A stretch of DNA of 64,000 nucleotides from Mimachlamys varia (taxonomy: Eukaryota > Mollusca > Bivalvia > Pectinida > Pectinidae), in the NCBI GenBank assembly GCA_947623455.1, contig OX392527.1, forward strand, positions 64,245,115 to 64,309,114, given 5' to 3'. The position numbers and the translations under genes were made by a program. Below the pieces are notes generated by a model. That model searched no databases and was not told the DNA's origin. It saw only the letters and a program-made list of their open reading frames with translations. How positions within the stretch are numbered: position 1 is the first letter of the stretch; each line of letters opens with the position of its first letter. Positions 1-12,800 of the stretch are shown one piece after another.

Positions 1-117
1 GAGTATCCGAATTATTACTATGTTATTTGTATTATATTAAAAGCTCAATATATCTGGTTTGTGTACCAAAAGAGAAGGACGAAGCTAAGCCAAAGCGTTA
101 GTGTAACGAAACCAATA

Positions 118-690
118 GCAAATTATAATTGATTATTATATAGTATTTTATTTTTATTTTTTAGTATTATATAATATTATAATTGATTATTAAATAGTAT
201 TTTTTTTTTTTTTTAGTATTATATAATATTATAATTGATTATTAAATAGTATCTTATTTTCATTTTTTAGTATTATATGCTATTACAATTGATTATTATA
301 TAGTATTTTATTTTTATTTTTTAGTATTATATAATATTACAATTGATTATTATATAGTATTTTATTTTTATTTTTTAGTATTATATAATATTATAATTGA
401 TTATTATATAGTATCTTATTTTTATTTTTAAGTATTATATAGTATTATAATTGATTATTATATAGTATTTTATTTTTATTTTTTAGTATTATATGATATT
501 ATAATTAATTATTGTATAGTATTTTATTTTTTATTTTTTTAGTATTATATAGTATTATAATTGTTTATTATAAAGTATTTTATTTTTATTTTTTAGTATT
601 ATATAGTATTATAATTGATTATTATATAGTATTTTATTTTTATTTTTTAGTATTATATAGTATTATAATTGATTTTAATATAGTATTTTG
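118..690. repeat. AT-rich tandem repeat, unit about 54 bp
   Basis: About ten tandem copies of a roughly 52-60 bp A/T-only unit, recognisable by the recurring word attgattatt and by tttttattttttagtatt. It lies in the intron upstream of the first visible exon. Each copy contains a poly-T run followed by TAG, which resembles a splice acceptor, but no coding sequence follows. Confidence 0.9.
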
Positions 691-785
691 ATGACGCTCC
701 CTCCTCCAACTGAATTTCATCCTAATATTTCATAATTCTGATAAATGACATACCTTGTTGTAAATACATGTTCTTGATTTACCAG

Positions 786-893
786 GGGAATTATGCCAAC
801 ACTACAACGTGTGTGCAGAGGTTGGAACATGTGACCCGGATGAAACTTGTCTACAACTGAATTCAACCAGTGACGGATATCATTGTTTTAATG
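786..893 (+). CDS. aGPCR exon: Cys-rich EGF-like module 1 (first visible exon)
   Basis: Phase 1-1 exon of 36 codons between acceptor accag and donor gtaaat. It reads ELCQHYNVCAEVGTC and so on, with five cysteines in an EGF-like spacing, and one N-S-T sequon. Symmetrical phase 1 exons are the usual form of shuffled EGF modules. The signal peptide is not here, so earlier exons exist upstream. Confidence 0.85.
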
Positions 894-3800
894 GTAAATC
901 TTCTTACAATAGAATAAAAACTAATTTGTTATTTTGATTATAGAGAGCCATAATTTAAAAGTTATACTTAAGCATTGAACTGCTTTCTATGCAGAAGGTC
1001 AAGTTTGCAGAAAACCCTTAAAATTACTGACTTAGAAACAATTGAGAACTAAATATTTTCAAATCATGAAATACGATTTCAAAGAATTATGATGTTGATA
1101 TTGAGTTGTTTTTTTTTAATATTTCGTTGAAGGTTCGCATATAACACACGGGTTTGAGCCATTCTGCAGAGATTGCAGTTTTCGGGGAGATTGCATCACA
1201 TTAAACAACCAGACGACGTGTAGCTGTGCGGAATTCGGATTTGCAGGTGTGTATGATATTAAATTCTCATCTCGCGTGTTTTAGAAAACATAAAACAGGG
1301 AAATTACATGGTTAAAGGTAAACCAAATTTATAAATTATTTGTAACGAGCTCAAAGGAGACCTGAAGGATTGGATTTGAAGAGGCCAAATTAGCGAAAGT
1401 TTCAAAAATCTTCTTCTTCAAACCCGTAAAGATAACTTCCAATTCTCATTATCAGAAGATAATTCACCAATTGCTTTATTTAATCTGTGAATTTCATTAA
1501 CCCAATGTCGATCTTTTCTTTGAGGGAGCGGGTATAATTCACTGTAATTTACATCGACTTCAGCTTCGTCTCCTTGGGGCTCTTTATCTAGAATATATTG
1601 AAGTCACCTGTAAAATGTACATGTATTTACACCTGAATGCGAAAACACAATGCATTCGTTTAATGGTATTCTTTATTTCCATTAAGAGGCTATGTGAATG
1701 ATGACATAACACAAACATATGCTGCACCTTTTAAAAGTAAAATCAACTCATTTTACAATACGAATACTGAATTATTTTTTGCGTGTTTCGCAGTTGATTA
1801 CAATTCGCGAAAATCAATCGCCGCGAAATAGTTTCAATCAGAGGTATGCCAGAGGTAGGAGAACTGTACTATACAGTAATATGTTTTATGCCCGTATTTA
1901 TCTCGAAATTAAATCGCCGCGAAATATTTGTTTCATATGAAAACGCGAAATTGAGTCGCCGCGAAAATAAGTTGATTTACAGTATATTACCGTATTCGAC
2001 CTCATGAATTTACCTGTCCCTAAACGCGCATCCCCAAATTTTTCACTGAATGAAGATATCTTATCTTAAGATATGGACACATTTCCCTGTACATATTTTT
2101 AGTTATCTTCGCTAGCTAGCAAATGGCCGTCTCAGTTGTGTTCACATATCTTAGGAAAGATAAGCGCAAATGAGATAACCCTTGGTTAGTGTAGATGCGA
2201 TGACCTTTGGTTTGTGTAAATGAGATGACCCTTTGTTACTGTAGATGAGATGACCCTTGGTTACTGTAGATGTGATGACCCTTGGTTAGTGTAGATGAGA
2301 TGACCCTTGGTTAGTGTAGATGAGATGACCTTTGGTTTGTGTAGATTGATGACCCTCCGGTTACTGTAGATGAGATGACCCTTGGTTAGTGTAGATAAGA
2401 TGACCCATGGTTAGTGTGACACGACATAAGATGATATGACCCGCGGGGGGGGTGGGGGTGGATTTGGTTACTGTAGATGAGATGACCCTTGGATAGTTTA
2501 GATGAGATGACCCTTGGTTAGTGTAGATGAGATGACCCTTGGTTAGTGTAGATGAGATGACCCTTGTTACTGTAGATGAGATGACCCTTGGTTAGTGTAG
2601 ATGAGTTTTATCAAACTCATTACTTTTGTGTTTTTGGTGTAGTGCACAGTGCGATTATTAAGTCGAAAACAATAATATAAAAAACGTGTATGCCAAAACA
2701 CATACATGTATATATAACGACTTTTTTTAATTTGTTAATTCCCATTACAGAATTGAAGAATCAATAGCACGCTAGCTTGTGATATTATCTAATTAAAGTT
2801 TCTGTTTAAGTACCGTTAAACATCAATTAAAAACAGTTTGTGTTCAGCCAATCAGTTGTGAAAAGTTAGTTAAATTCAGTAATTGGAACAGAAAAGGGCC
2901 AAAAGAGGAACAAAAAAAATAATAAAAAAGATATAAAAATAAACAAAAAAACATTAAACAAAAATAAACAAGCAAAAACAAAAGCATGGACAATAATGTT
3001 ATTAAAATGTATTTATAAAACCAAAACATATTTTAGTGTCATTAAAACAGTTTTGATTTATTATTGCATTTTGTATTATTTTTTCCATTTTTTATTGCAG
3101 GAGATCAGTGTGAATTGTTTGCTCCATGCCAAGATGATTGTCCTGGAAACTCTACTTGCATTCAGATTAACTCTCTGGGTGATTTCCTGTGCCTTGAAGA
3201 AAATGAGTGTAAGTAGTTTAATAAGAGAACAGTATAACATAAGACAGAAATACGTCGAAATGATGATGAATTGATGGATTCTTTACGATGCAAAATAAAT
3301 ATTTCAGTTTAGCTCACCCGAGAAGGAATCTTTGTTGGCCTTATGTGGTCGTCTTTTGTCCAGAGTCATGCGTAGTCAGTCTGTTACCAATTTACGTTTT
3401 TGCTTCTTCTCCAAAACAACTGAAGAAATGTCAAACAAACTTTGCAGTGGATACCCTTGTTAAACGTTAACCAAAGTTGCTATTTCATGATTTTTCAGAT
3501 CTGGCCGATTGTCAGTTTGAGTACGGCTGTGATGACCACCCCTGCGTGTATAACAACAGTAACCTAGTTTGCCAGTGTCGAGAAGGGTTTACTCTTGGAC
3601 TCGGGAAGTGCAATGACATCAACAATTGTAAGTCCCCGGATCTACACAATTGTACCCAGGAATGCATCAATACACAAGGTAGTTTCGAATGCGCTTGTTT
3701 CGACGGATTTATAATGAACGGAACCGATTGTCAAGACATCAACGAATGTGCAGACAGCAGTTTACACAACTGCAGCAGAGATTGTTACAACTTTCCTGGT

Positions 3801-6800
3801 GGTTTTAATTGTACTTGCTCTACCGGGTACCAATGGAACGGTACAATCTGTACAGACATTAATGAATGCTCAAACAGTTCGTTGAATAATTGCACCCAAG
3901 ACTGTGTGAATTATGAAGGGGATTTCCAGTGTACATGTTTTTCCGGATTCGTTTGGAATGGGACAGTATGTGTTGATACCAACGAATGTTTAAACATAAA
4001 TTTGAACAATTGTAGTCAGAAATGTGACAATTTCCCTGGAGGTTTTAACTGCTCATGTTTCGACGGATACAAATGGAATGGAACATTTTGCCTCGATATC
4101 AACGAATGTTTAAACAACTCTTTAAACAATTGCAGTCAAAAATGTAACAACTTTCCTGGAGGTTTTAACTGCTCATGTTTCGAGGGACACATTAGAAACG
4201 GAACTGATTGCCTTGATATCAACGAATGTTTGAACGACACACTGAACAATTGCAGTCAGAACTGTAACAACTTTCCAGGCAGCTTTGGCTGTTCATGTTT
4301 CGAGGGATACAAATTGAATGGTACTGGCTGTCTTGATATCAACGAATGCTTGAACGAAACTTTTAACAATTGTAGTCAGAAATGTCACAATTACCCTGGG
4401 GGGTTTAACTGTTCCTGTTTCGACGGATTCATTTCGAATGGAACTGGATGTCTTGATATCAATGAGTGTTTGGACAGCAGAAGACATAATTGTAGCCAGA
4501 AATGCAACAACTTTCCAGGAGGTTTTAATTGTAGCTGTTACGACGGATACAAATGGAATGGCTCTGGCTGCCTCGATATCAACGAATGTTTGAACGACAC
4601 ACTTAACAATTGCAGTCAGAACTGTAACAACTCTCCAGGCAGTTTTGGGTGTTCATGTTTCGATGGATACAATTGGAATGAAACTGAATGTGTTGATATC
4701 AACGAATGTTCAGACAGCAGAAGACATAATTGTAGCCAGAAATGTGACAACTTTCCAGGAGGTTTTAATTGCAGCTGTTACGACGGATACAAATGGAATG
4801 GTTCTGGATGTCTTGATATCAATGAGTGCTTGAACGAAACTTTTAACAATTGTAGCCAAAAATGTGACAACTTTCCAGGAGGTTTTAATTGTAGCTGTTA
4901 CGACGGATACAAATGGAATGAAACATTTTGCACCGATGTCAACGAGTGTTCAAACAACTCACTAAATAATTGCAGTCAAAAATGCCACAATTTCCCTGGG
5001 GGTTTTAACTGCTCGTGTTTCGACGGATACAAATGGAATGGTACTGGCTGTCTCGATATAAATGAGTGTTTGAACGATACACTTAACAATTGCAGTCAGA
5101 ACTGTAACAACTCTCCAGGCAGTTTTGGGTGTTCATGTTTCGATGGATACAATTGGAATGAAACTGAATGTGTTGATATCAACGAATGTTTGGACAGCAG
5201 AAGACATAATTGTAGCCAGAAATGTGACAACTTTCCAGGAGGCTTTGACTGCGCATGTTTCGACGGATATGACGGAAATGGTAAAACCTGTCTTGATGTC
5301 AACGAATGTTCCAACATTACACTGAACAACTGTACTCAGAAATGTAACAATTTTCCTGGAGGTTTTAACTGTAGCTGTTTTACCGGTTATACATGGAATG
5401 GAACCACGTGCGATGACGTCAACGAATGTTTAAATGTCTCTTTAAATAACTGTTCTCAAAAATGTGTCAACTCAGAAGGAAGTTTCATGTGTGAATGTTT
5501 TCAGGGATATGTCGGCGACGGTGTTCTGTGTACTGATGTTGACGAATGTTTAATGTCAGATTTAAACAATTGTAGCCAAGACTGTGATAACTATCCTGGA
5601 GGGTTCAACTGTACTTGCTTTCCTGGATTTCAATTGAACGAGACCGCGTGCAATGACATCAATGAATGTTTGAATTCTTCACTGAGTGGGTGTGATCAAT
5701 ATTGCTTGAACAGTCCAGGCAGTTTTCTGTGTGCCTGCTTTGACGGATTTCAATTAAATGGTTCCAATTGTGACGACATTAACGAATGCACAGAACGTTC
5801 ACTGAATAATTGCAGTCAAGGCTGTTCCAATGTTCCCGGAGGCTTCGACTGTTATTGTTATAACGGTTATCAAGCAAACGGTTCCGAGTGTGTTGACATC
5901 AACGAGTGTACCGAAGGTTCACACAATTGTTCACAAGGTTGTGTGAATAATCCGGGAGGATTCGAATGTGAGTGTTTTAGTGGATATGTCATGAACGGAT
6001 CATACTGCGAAGACATAAATGAATGTACGAACGAAACGCTGAACAACTGTAGCCAGGATTGTTTCAACTTACCTGGTAGTTTTGACTGTAACTGTCAAGT
6101 GGGTTACACATGGAATGGAACCATGTGCAACGACGTCAATGAATGTTCAAACACCACACATACGCCTTGTCCACAGGATTGCGTGAATTCTGTCGGGAGT
6201 TTTCAGTGTGTGTGTTTTGATGGATACATTAAAAGCGGGGCGAATTGTGAAGACATTAACGAGTGTTTAAGTTCAGGATTGCACAATTGTAGTCAGAAAT
6301 GTAACAACCTACCTGGCGGGTTTGACTGTTCGTGTTTCGACGGATATGTTTTGAATGGAACAACATGTAACGATGTCAACGAATGTTTAAACAACACTTT
6401 ACACAATTGTAGTCAAAAATGTAACAATTTACCAGGCAGTTTTAACTGTAGTTGTTATGAGGGATACTTTTTAAATGACACAACATGTAACGATGTCAAC
6501 GAATGTTTAAACAGCTCATTACACAATTGCAGTCAAAAATGTAACAATATCCCAGGTGGTTTTGACTGCGCATGTTTCGACGGATATGACGGAAATGGAA
6601 CAACCTGTCTTGATGTCAACGAATGTTCCAACATTACACTGAACAACTGTACTCAGAAATGTGACAATTTTCCTGGAGGATTTAACTGTAGCTGTTTTAC
6701 CGGTTATACATGGAACGGGACCACGTGCAATGACGTCAACGAATGTTTAAATGTCTCTTTAAATAACTGTTCTCAAAAATGTGTCAACTCAGAAGGAGGC

Positions 6801-9800
6801 TTCATATGTGAATGTTTTCAGGGATATGTCGGCGACGGTGTTCTGTGTACAGATGTTGACGAATGTTTAATTGCTGATTTAAACAATTGTAGCCAAGACT
6901 GTGATAACTATCCCGGGGGATTCAACTGCACTTGCTTTCCTGGATTTCAATGGAACGAGACTGCGTGCAATGACATCAATGAATGTTTGAATTCTTCACT
7001 GAGTGGGTGTGGTCAAGATTGCTTGAACAGTCCGGGTAGTTTTCAGTGTGCCTGCTTTGACGGATTTCAATTAAATGGTTCTATTTGTGACGACATTAAC
7101 GAATGCACAGAACATTCACTGAATAATTGTAGCCATGGCTGTTACAATGTTCCCGGAGGCTTCGACTGTTATTGTTTTAACGGTTATCAAGCAAATGGTT
7201 CCGAGTGTGTGGACATCAACGAGTGTAGCGAAGGTTCACACAATTGTTCACAAGGTTGTGTGAACAATCCGGGAGGATTCGAGTGTGAGTGTTTCAGTGG
7301 ATATGTCATGAACGGGACATACTGCGAAGACATAAACGAATGCACGAACGAAACGCTGAACAACTGTAGCCAGGATTGTTTCAACTTGCCTGGTAGTTTT
7401 GACTGTAACTGTCAAGTGGGTTACACATGGAATGGAACCATGTGCAACGACGTCAACGAATGTTCCAACACCACACATACGCCTTGTCCACATGATTGTG
7501 TGAATTCTATCGGAAATTATCAGTGTGTGTGTTTTGATGGATATATCGAAAGCGGGGCGAATTGTGAAGACATCAACGAGTGTTTAAGTTCAGGATTGCA
7601 CAATTGTAGTCAGAAATGTAACAACCTACCTGGCGGGTTTGACTGTTCGTGTTTCGACGGATATGTTTGGAATGGAACAACATGTAACGATCTCAACGAA
7701 TGTTTAAACAACACTTTACACAACTGTAGTCAAAAATGTAACAATTTACCAGGCAGTTTTAACTGTAGTTGTTATGAGGGATACTTTTTAAATGACACAT
7801 CATGTGATGACGTGAACGAATGTTTAAACAACTCGTTACACAACTGTAACCAGAAATGCAACAATTTTCCAGGAGGTTTTAATTGTTCTTGTTTCTATGG
7901 ATACCAATGGAATGGATCGTCTTGCGTTGATGTCAACGAATGTTTAAACAGTTCAGTACACAACTGTAGCCAGAAATGTAACGACTTTCAAGGAGGATAT
8001 AATTGCTCTTGTTTCGACGGCTTTTTCTGGAATGGCACAACCTGTCAGGATGTGAACGAATGTTCAATCAGTTCACTACATATTTGTACCCAGGAATGTA
8101 ACAATTTCCCAGGTGGCTATAATTGTTCCTGTTTTAATGGATACATTTGGAACGGAACAATTTGTATTGATGTCAACGAATGCTCAAGTTCTGCATTGCA
8201 TAACTGTAGTCAGAAATGTAATAATTTCCCGGGCGGTTTTAATTGCAGCTGTTTTGATGGATTCATAGGCAATGGCGTCCAGTGTGATGACGTTGATGAG
8301 TGCCAAAATGACGTCACACTTTGCAATGGCACATGTGTCAATAACAACGGCGGGTTCCAATGTAACTGTTCCACGGGTTTCGAGGAAAGGGCGAACTACT
8401 GTTTCGGTAATTACATTTTATAAAAATATTAAATTAATCCTTTAATTTATCCTTTCCTTATCAGATTGATTGTTGGTAATACGGACGTATTTCGGTATGG
8501 TTGATCTGTCAGGAAAATATTTTGTTTTGGTAAATATATAAAAACCGATGACGGATTCTCAAAAAAAGATTTTTTTTTGTTTTACATTTTAATTATGGAT
8601 ATTTGACCGTATTACTTTGAAATAGTGTATTTAATGATAGAATTACCATAAATAGTCCATATAAAATTACCAAAGTTATTTAAACCTGAATTATATACTA
8701 CATACTTTTATACATCATATTTTCTTTACCATGATTTCATTACCTTTATCTTATAAATAACATTGCGTGTTGATGTGTCTCTGTATGTAGACAGGGGAAA
8801 TACATAAGAAATAAAACTTGCTGACTATTTTGTTTTGCAGATATAGACGAATGTTTGCATACAATAGCACATACATGTGAACAGCAATGTATAAACAATA
8901 TTGGCAGCTACTCCTGTATGTGCTGGGACGGTTATATTTCCGTTGATGGTCAATGTATCCTGTCAGTAAATGAAATAGGTGAGTCGGAATCTTCGCTAGT
9001 TTGTTATTTTGCAATGTTCAAGTCGTTCATTAATCCCCTACCGGTGAAGCCAGGGGACTATTAGTTTACCTGTCGTCTCTCTGTCTGTCTGTCTGTCAAC
9101 TTTTCTCGGGTTTCCGTGCATTATCTCTGCAACATGTGCACATATTGAACTGAAATTTGATATACAGATACATCAGAGGAATATCTAGGTCAAATCCCTG
9201 TAATTTTTTTAATGAACCATTGCATCTTTATAGCTTGCGGAGGCCGGTAGGGGAACATTTGTTGCTTCAGTATTACTCAGTTTGCTTGTTTATTTAAGTT
9301 TTACAGCTTTTTCGTATGTAATATAGTGCTTTACATATATACAAGTGATGTAACATACACACAGATTACTGCGAACGATGTTTAAATAGTTCGATAGATC
9401 GCACATAAAGGATGACATAACACACACATGCTACACCTTTTAAATTAAGTAATAGATACAGTATGCCGAAAAAAAAATAAACTGCATCATACAGCTGATT
9501 CGTCCTGCAAGGACTCTTCATTGATGCTATGGACCAAAAGGTGGGAATCCAAAATTTCTAAATTAATGCAGTAGCAGAAGGATCAGGTGCGTAAAACACC
9601 TTTAATTTATGAATTTAGAAGTAAAATTAAACTAGTTCTGTATAATTTCAAATCGCGTATTGCGAAAATCTGCCGAGCATCTTTCCAAGTAAAATAAATC
9701 GACCGGATGGTGAAAAGTGTGATTAAAGCTAGTTTCCCGAAAGGACGAAACAACTGTATGATGCAATTTAATTAATTTTTCGGCATTCTGTATATATTAC

Positions 9801-12800
9801 TTAATTTAGGTGCAGCTTGTATGTGTGTTATTTCATCTTTCTAATTACTAATTTCTAATTCAATGATAACAAAAAACATGCCCTCGAATATTTCTTTTGA
9901 TATTATATTATTAATATCTTTTTCCTCTATTGTTTTACGTTCTATTTTTTTCATATGGAAATTAACACGTTGTAGGGGTCAGTGGACGGACGTTGTTGTT
10001 CTCAATACGTGATATTGACCACACATGGGACCCTAGTCTGCTTGATCGGTCATCTACATACTTCAGTGACGTAACACAAGATTACCAAAGTAATGTAAGT
10101 AACAAACGTCGAAATTATAATTAGCTTAACAAATATTGGGAAATTAGTTAAACTCGCTGGTGAGCGACTCTACAAAGTCGAACTAGTAATTTGTATCTTT
10201 ATTACAAGTATGCATTTATTCATTTTATTCGTTACTATTTACTGATGTTTTTGAAAGACATTTGTTAAATGAAAAAAAAAATAAAATATTTTACTTCATT
10301 TTTCGATTAAAGTATATAATACGTATTACTTAGTATGAAATACATAATTCTTGTTTGGTATGATTTTCCAAATGACATGGTTTCTGGATTTCAGCTTGTG
10401 ATAGGTTGTTTCAATATAGTATTATGTTACGAAGTTCAATTGTTTTAAACTGTAACAAAATCATGATACTATGTATTACATGTATGTTTGTTTATGTTTA
10501 TATTACTTTGTTTACAATGTTTATGCTGGTACAAAGTAATCATGATGAATGACACCATGGTTAATGCCAAAGTGACGTGACTTGACTAGAAAACAGCTGT
10601 CAGTCTGTCACCGGAAACTTCGTACGATTTAGGAAAACATTTCTATCTTCTATCTTCATAAGACATATTTAATAGGTATACAAGTTACATGCGTTATGTA
10701 AAGGTGGGTAATAGACTGACGAGTAGTGGTTAAACAAACATAATTGAATACTGTATTAAGTTAAGGGTTTTACCTCAACGTTTAAATAGGAACAACAATA
10801 TTTCGAATTTCTAATTTGTGAAATTTCAATGAGGTGACATATTATGAAAGATCTAGCCAATATGTTTTTATTTGTATTTTGCCGAAAGGAAAGATAAGTA
10901 GCATCAGCGTCCTTTTTGAATATTGTTTTTACTGTGATATTTTTTCTTGAACTCAATTTTTGCCCTTGAACTAAATTTTGTCTCTTTAGTTTGTATTAAA
11001 ATGTTTCTCTATTGAACATTTCAGATGTCATTGGTAATGGCAAACCAACCGGAATATCGAGACATATACATCGTAATGGCAAGGTATGTTTGGAACAACG
11101 CCGGGGCTTATTAGTGTCCTTTATATTTAGAAAGTATAGATATAACACCTAATGTGCCCTCGGTAGGTTAATACGTGTAATTCAATTTCAATTTCGGCAT
11201 GCTTCATTGAATTTGCAAAACAAGAAATCAACAGGAGTGTATATTAAGCACATTGCTCACGTCATTTTTGACAGCAACGCTTAGTTGCAAACATATTTTA
11301 TGCACAATGGTTTTGAAATTTTAGGTCAACTAAGGGGAATTAACTCCACCACAGATAACTTACACTTCCTTAAAAATAAGTTTAACGCTATTTTAATAAT
11401 CATGACAACCCTTTATTGCCTGTTACCATGAAGATAACTGTATAGATTTCTTTGATAGAAATTGCTTTATCTTCCAAAAAAATACTGGCCATAAGTCTGT
11501 TTCTGTTACATAGACTTAGTATAGATCTCGATTCTCACTTGGGTGACTTGATGTCAACTTGGATGTGACTAAGATTTACATGGCGGGTGTCGTCGATGAA
11601 GCAGAAGACGCTTTACTCTTCCAGAACACCTGGCCTTGTTCTCTTCTACGTTTTTTGAGGGTCTCCATGTAAATTTAGTATATTCGCTTGTGTTGGGATT
11701 ATGGTTTTCTTGACGCTTCGATATTCTCTGATTTTTTTCCATATATATCACATACATGTATCGAGTCCGAAACCCTCTGACCTTAAGACGAGTACTCTAC
11801 CATTTACGCTTCCTGTGGATGATGTAGCATATGCTGTATTTTTGCAGAGGAAGTTTAAACAAACCAAATAGGCACATCAAATCTTTTGAGGGAGAGTACA
11901 TGGTTTCGTGATATCTGTTTCAACACTGTGCTCGCATTGATGTTGCAGGTCCGGAAGTGTTATAGTAGATGGCGCTGTGGTCGCATCTAATCTGGCCAAC
12001 TTGACCCAATTTGGCGAAATTATCCAGACAGCTGTAGCAAGTTCATATCTTGGTAATATTGAAGTGGATCCCAATTACCTAAAGTTATCTCAAGAAGGTA
12101 AGACTTGTGTAACATAGACGTAACAAAATAACTTTTCATTTCCCGAACATATATTCAGCTTTAAAAATAGATGTTTCATCCCCTCCCCCCTCTGCATCGA
12201 TGGCAATTTCTTTAAAAGAGGAAAATAAAAGAAAAAATAATGATTAAAAAGCAAATATTATGAATATAAAATAAATAGTTCGCTGAGGTCAAACTTGTAA
12301 TTAGTAATCTGAAAACTCCATATAATAACTTTAGATTCAACTTGTACAAAATGTTGCAAAGAAAATAAAAAATAACCCGAAAAATGATTTTAAATTGAAA
12401 TAATATTATCTATATATTGAAACATCTTCATATGTACATTGAATAGGTTACATTTTATTATGTGGATTGGAAATGCACTAGATTTAGTGGAAAACATATT
12501 TCTCTTAATGTCACATTCCCGTTAATATCATGTTTTGTCTGACAAATGCAACAGGATATAAAGAGGAGTGCACTGTACTTGATTATTGCTATTATTATCA
12601 ATGAATACTACTAAATGTATCATTGAATACCATTGAATGTATCATTGAATGCCATTGAATGAATGCACAAGACCATGAGAGTATTGATGTATATGATTAT
12701 TGTCTGGAACTAATAATAAAAAATACTCTTTTGACGCAACCAAAATTTGAAACTGTATTTTGAATTTGAACTTTCACGAAACAATTTCATGTGCGTGTCT

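Noticed and set aside
3499..8406. Several antisense and shifted open frames inside the EGF exon
   Set aside because: They are shadows of the 120-nt EGF repeat; the sense frame is conserved at Cys and at calcium-binding positions.
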